Origin: Lagierella sp.
GTDB taxonomy: Bacteria > Bacillota > Clostridia > Tissierellales > Peptoniphilaceae
NCBI RefSeq assembly: GCF_029983815.1
Contig: NZ_JASBYU010000001.1
Span: 194,250 to 258,249 of the forward strand
Length of the DNA stretch: 64,000 nucleotides
Direction: 5' to 3'
This document shows positions 61,583-64,000 of this stretch, piece after piece. Both the position numbers and the translations under genes were made by a program. The notes under the pieces are model-generated. The model searched no databases, was not told the DNA's origin, and saw only the letters and a program-made list of their open reading frames with translations. Position 1 is the first letter of the stretch; every line of letters starts with the position of its first letter.

Positions 61583-63702
61583 TATATGTGAAGGACTCTT
61601 TCTTTAATCTCTTTTGTCCTTCCCTCATTCCAGAAGTTTTCTCCCAAGTAACCACAAGTTCTCCTTGTTACATTCATCTTTGAGGTGTCCTGGTTCTTAC
61701 ATTGAGGGCAGGTCCATTTATTGTCATCATCTAAGGTTATCTCTCCATCAAAACCGCAAACTTGACAATAGTCTGACTTGGTATTGAATTCAGCATATTG
61801 AATATGGTCATAAATATATTTTACCATGGTCTCAAGGGCCTCTAAATTGTGGGACATATTTGGTATTTCAACATAGGATATACAACCACCATGGGATAGG
61901 TCTTGAAACTGTGATTCAAAGTTAAATTTTGAAAATACGTCAATATTTTCCCTTACATCCACATGGAATGAGTTTATATAGTATCCCTTATCCGTAACAT
62001 CCTTTATAACGCCAAATCTTCTTCTGTCAATAGAATTAAATCTATGAGTCAGTGACTCGGCAGGAGTTCCATAAAGGGCAAATCCTAGACCAGTTTCAGC
62101 TTTCCATTGGTTTACCTTATCATTCAATCTCTCCATAATCCTAAGGGCAAATTCCTTACCTTTTTCATCAGTATGGCTAACTCCCTTGGTTAGAAGAGTT
62201 GCTTCATATATTCCAATATATCCTAAAGTCACTGTGGCATATCCATTGATCAATAGGTCATTTATCGGTTCATGTTTGCCCAGTCTTGCAATGGCACCAT
62301 GTTGCCAGTGGATTGGACTGGAGTCGGAATTTGCATTTTGTAAAAGTTCATATCTTAACATACAAACTTTTTTACATAATTCAAGTCTCTTATCCAGGAT
62401 ATGGAAGAATTTATCTTCGTCTCCCTTTGCTAGTATCCCTATTTGAGGAAGGTTTATAGTTACAACTCCCATATTAAATCTTCCGTCGAATTGGTATTTG
62501 CCAGATTCATCTTTCCATGGAGAAAGGAATGCCCTACAACCCATTGGAGAAAATACATTTCCTTCATAGTTTTCTCTCATCTTCTTTGCAGAAATATAGT
62601 CCGGATACATTCTCTTAGCTGTACATCTTATGGAAAGGGCAGTTAAATAATTGTATTTACTTCCCTTGTGGATATTATTTTCATCAAGAACGTAAATTAA
62701 TTTAGGAAAGGCTGGAGTTACATAAACTCCCACTTCATTTTTAATTCCTTCAATTCTCTGTTTTAATATCTCTTCAATGATTCTAGCAACCTCTTCCTCA
62801 TATTCGTCCCCTTCTTCAATATGCATAAACAGGGTTACAAAAGGAGCTTGTCCATTGCTGGTCATTAAAGTGTTTATTTGATATTGGATAGTTTGAATTC
62901 CTGACTCCAAATCCTTTTGAGTCAGTTCCTCTGCCATCTTCTCAGCTAAACCTATATCCTTCATTACAGAAAGGGCAAGGTTTAAATTCTTTTCATAGGA
63001 TCTTCTTAGATATTTTCCAAGACATTTTATATCTATACTCTGTCCACCATACTGATTGCTTGCTATTTGAGCAATGATTTGAGTCATGACATTACAAGCA
63101 ACTTGGAAGGACTTTGGAGTCTCTATCATCTTTCCATTGACCACAGTACCATTATCTAACATATCCTTCATATTGACTAAACAACAGTTGAACATAGGTT
63201 GGATAATATAGTCCATATCGTGAATATGTATAGCACCTTCATCATGGGCCTGAATAAGCTCTACTGGGATTATCTTTCTTCTTGCTATGTCCTTGGAAAC
63301 TTCCCCTGCAATTAAATCCCTTTGTGTAGAAGCTATATATGCATTCTTGTTGGAGTTTTCAGTCATCAGCTCATCGTTCTCCGTTGCAAGTAAGCCGATG
63401 ATGCTATCATCAGTGGTGTTCTTTTCCCTCTTGTAGGTTTGCACCGCCTTATAGTTTTCATAGGACCTTGCAGTAGCAGGATTGCCATTTTGAATTAACT
63501 TATAGTAGACCTGGTCCTCTATATCAAAAATTGACATGGTTCTACCAGTGGTCTTGGCAAAGTCTTCAATTTCAGTAGCAATCTTACCTGCTAAACCCTC
63601 TTCATAGACTCCAGTACTGGAATTCATGGCTTTTTCTATGGCTATAATAATTTTGTTTTTATCAAATTCGACTAAATTGCCGTCTCTCTTCTTTACTTTC
63701 AT
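61582..63702 (-). CDS. nrdD: Anaerobic (class III) ribonucleoside-triphosphate reductase
   Basis: 706 residues from the ATG at 63702, which has AGGTG at a six-base spacing; a GTG nine bases upstream overlaps it. Order: N-terminal ATP-cone (KKRDGNLVEFDKNKIIIAIEKAM), the large 10-stranded barrel with the active-site Cys region (NCCLVNMKDML), a C-terminal zinc site (CQVCGFDG ... CPQC) and the glycyl-radical loop RRTCGYLGENF with Gly684. Reduces NTPs to dNTPs using formate or a thiol system under anoxia. Tandem NrdR-type boxes precede it. Confidence 0.97.
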   Translation of the reverse strand: MKVKKRDGNLVEFDKNKIIIAIEKAMNSSTGVYEEGLAGKIATEIEDFAKTTGRTMSIFDIEDQVYYKLIQNGNPATARSYENYKAVQTYKREKNTTDDSIIGLLATENDELMTENSNKNAYIASTQRDLIAGEVSKDIARRKIIPVELIQAHDEGAIHIHDMDYIIQPMFNCCLVNMKDMLDNGTVVNGKMIETPKSFQVACNVMTQIIAQIASNQYGGQSIDIKCLGKYLRRSYEKNLNLALSVMKDIGLAEKMAEELTQKDLESGIQTIQYQINTLMTSNGQAPFVTLFMHIEEGDEYEEEVARIIEEILKQRIEGIKNEVGVYVTPAFPKLIYVLDENNIHKGSKYNYLTALSIRCTAKRMYPDYISAKKMRENYEGNVFSPMGCRAFLSPWKDESGKYQFDGRFNMGVVTINLPQIGILAKGDEDKFFHILDKRLELCKKVCMLRYELLQNANSDSSPIHWQHGAIARLGKHEPINDLLINGYATVTLGYIGIYEATLLTKGVSHTDEKGKEFALRIMERLNDKVNQWKAETGLGFALYGTPAESLTHRFNSIDRRRFGVIKDVTDKGYYINSFHVDVRENIDVFSKFNFESQFQDLSHGGCISYVEIPNMSHNLEALETMVKYIYDHIQYAEFNTKSDYCQVCGFDGEITLDDDNKWTCPQCKNQDTSKMNVTRRTCGYLGENFWNEGRTKEIKERVLHI

Positions 63703-63733
63703 ACTCATCACCTACATATAATTCTAAAGGATA

Positions 63734-63781
63734 TCGCTACATATAGCAACCACTATATGTAGGCTCCACTATATGTAGTGG
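63734..63781 (-). promoter_or_regulatory. Three tandem NrdR-type boxes upstream of nrdDG
   Basis: Three 16-bp palindromic units follow each other without a gap: TCGCTACATATAGCAA (63734-63749), CCACTATATGTAGGCT (63750-63765) and CCACTATATGTAGTGG (63766-63781). All share the CTA(C/T)ATATAG-type core, close to the NrdR box ACACTATATATTGTGT. Box 3 is palindromic except at its central bases. Located 32-79 bases before the nrdD start. The NrdR gene itself is not in the window. Confidence 0.75.
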
Positions 63782-64000
63782 TTCTTCTTATTCAGCATCT
63801 GTGCATATTATTAATTACTTCTCTGAATCCACTAGGATTTGGATGAGTAAATATTCATCTAAAATTTTTTTATTACTTTTCTCTTGTGGAAAATTGTTTT
63901 TTTATTAAATTCTTACACAGTCGGTGTAAAATTTTATTATTAAACTTAATACTAAAGTGCATTTAAAACAAGACTATCTAGCCATTCTCTATGCGTAATA
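63782..64000. other. Upstream region of nrdD, no gene seen
   Basis: About 220 bases of AT-rich sequence with no reading frame I can support. It should contain the nrdD promoter, but I cannot pick a convincing -35/-10 pair. One small dyad, TTACAC-agtcg-GTGTAA (63913-63929), could be an operator or a weak hairpin. Confidence 0.4.

Noticed and set aside
1..64000. CRISPR array, tRNA, rRNA, insertion sequence or prophage
   Set aside because: No regularly spaced repeats, tRNA-like cloverleaf, rRNA segment, transposase or phage gene could be found by eye.

Overview
The window is AT-rich, low-GC Firmicute-type DNA with tightly packed operons, strong AGGAGG ribosome-binding sites and rho-independent terminators. 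The gene set points to a strictly anaerobic amino-acid and peptide fermenter, probably of the Tissierellia / Peptoniphilaceae / Clostridia kind: class III (oxygen-sensitive) ribonucleotide reductase, an [FeFe] hydrogenase of the HydABC type, a V-type ATPase, an Nqr-type NADH-oxidising ion pump, arginine deiminase, oligopeptide importers and several peptidases. The taxonomic placement is inference from gene content; there is no rRNA, tRNA, CRISPR array, prophage or insertion sequence that I can recognise.

Layout. 1-1.7 kb: end of a surface protein plus a MacB-type permease (+). 1.8-7.7 kb: peptide-catabolism operon on the minus strand (COG3323-like protein, giant M14 peptidase, DUF969/DUF979 membrane pair, pyroglutamyl peptidase). 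7.9-11.8 kb: divergent nqrBCDEF operon without nqrA. 11.9-16.4 kb: CvrA-type antiporter and an MBOAT/AlgX-like polysaccharide O-acylation pair. 16.6-21.6 kb: DUF924, a ribbon-helix-helix regulator with a visible operator, arginine deiminase, DUF2207 and LemA. 21.8-27.5 kb: four-gene operon mprF - nitrilase-like pseudoenzyme - aldo/keto reductase - galT, preceded by a perfect 11-bp tandem repeat that looks like a response-regulator site. 27.6-38.6 kb: opp cluster with one permease/ATPase set and three oppA paralogues. 39.1-48.2 kb: DedA and the nine-gene V-type ATPase operon. 48.5-50.6 kb: membrane DnaJ protein, then a MerR regulator with its quinone-reductase target. 50.8-54.6 kb: hydABC. 54.8-57.0 kb: SsuABC-like importer (+). 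57.1-60.9 kb: MacAB-like exporter. 61.1-63.7 kb: nrdDG with tandem NrdR-type boxes.

How it fits together. Peptides are imported by Opp and cut by the M14 peptidase and pyroglutamyl peptidase; arginine is deiminated by ArcA. Reducing equivalents can leave as H2 through HydABC or through the Nqr-type complex, which would store energy as an ion gradient; the V-type ATPase can make or spend that gradient, and the CvrA-type antiporter adjusts cation balance. MprF, the MBOAT pair and the MacAB-like exporters form an envelope-defence theme.

The items I would examine first are the nqr operon that lacks nqrA, the shared 5' leader of two oppA paralogues, the tandem 11-bp repeat ahead of mprF, and several proteins whose family-defining catalytic residue is absent (nitrilase-like, aldo/keto reductase, small ABC ATPase). 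All functional calls come from reading protein motifs by eye; no database search was run.
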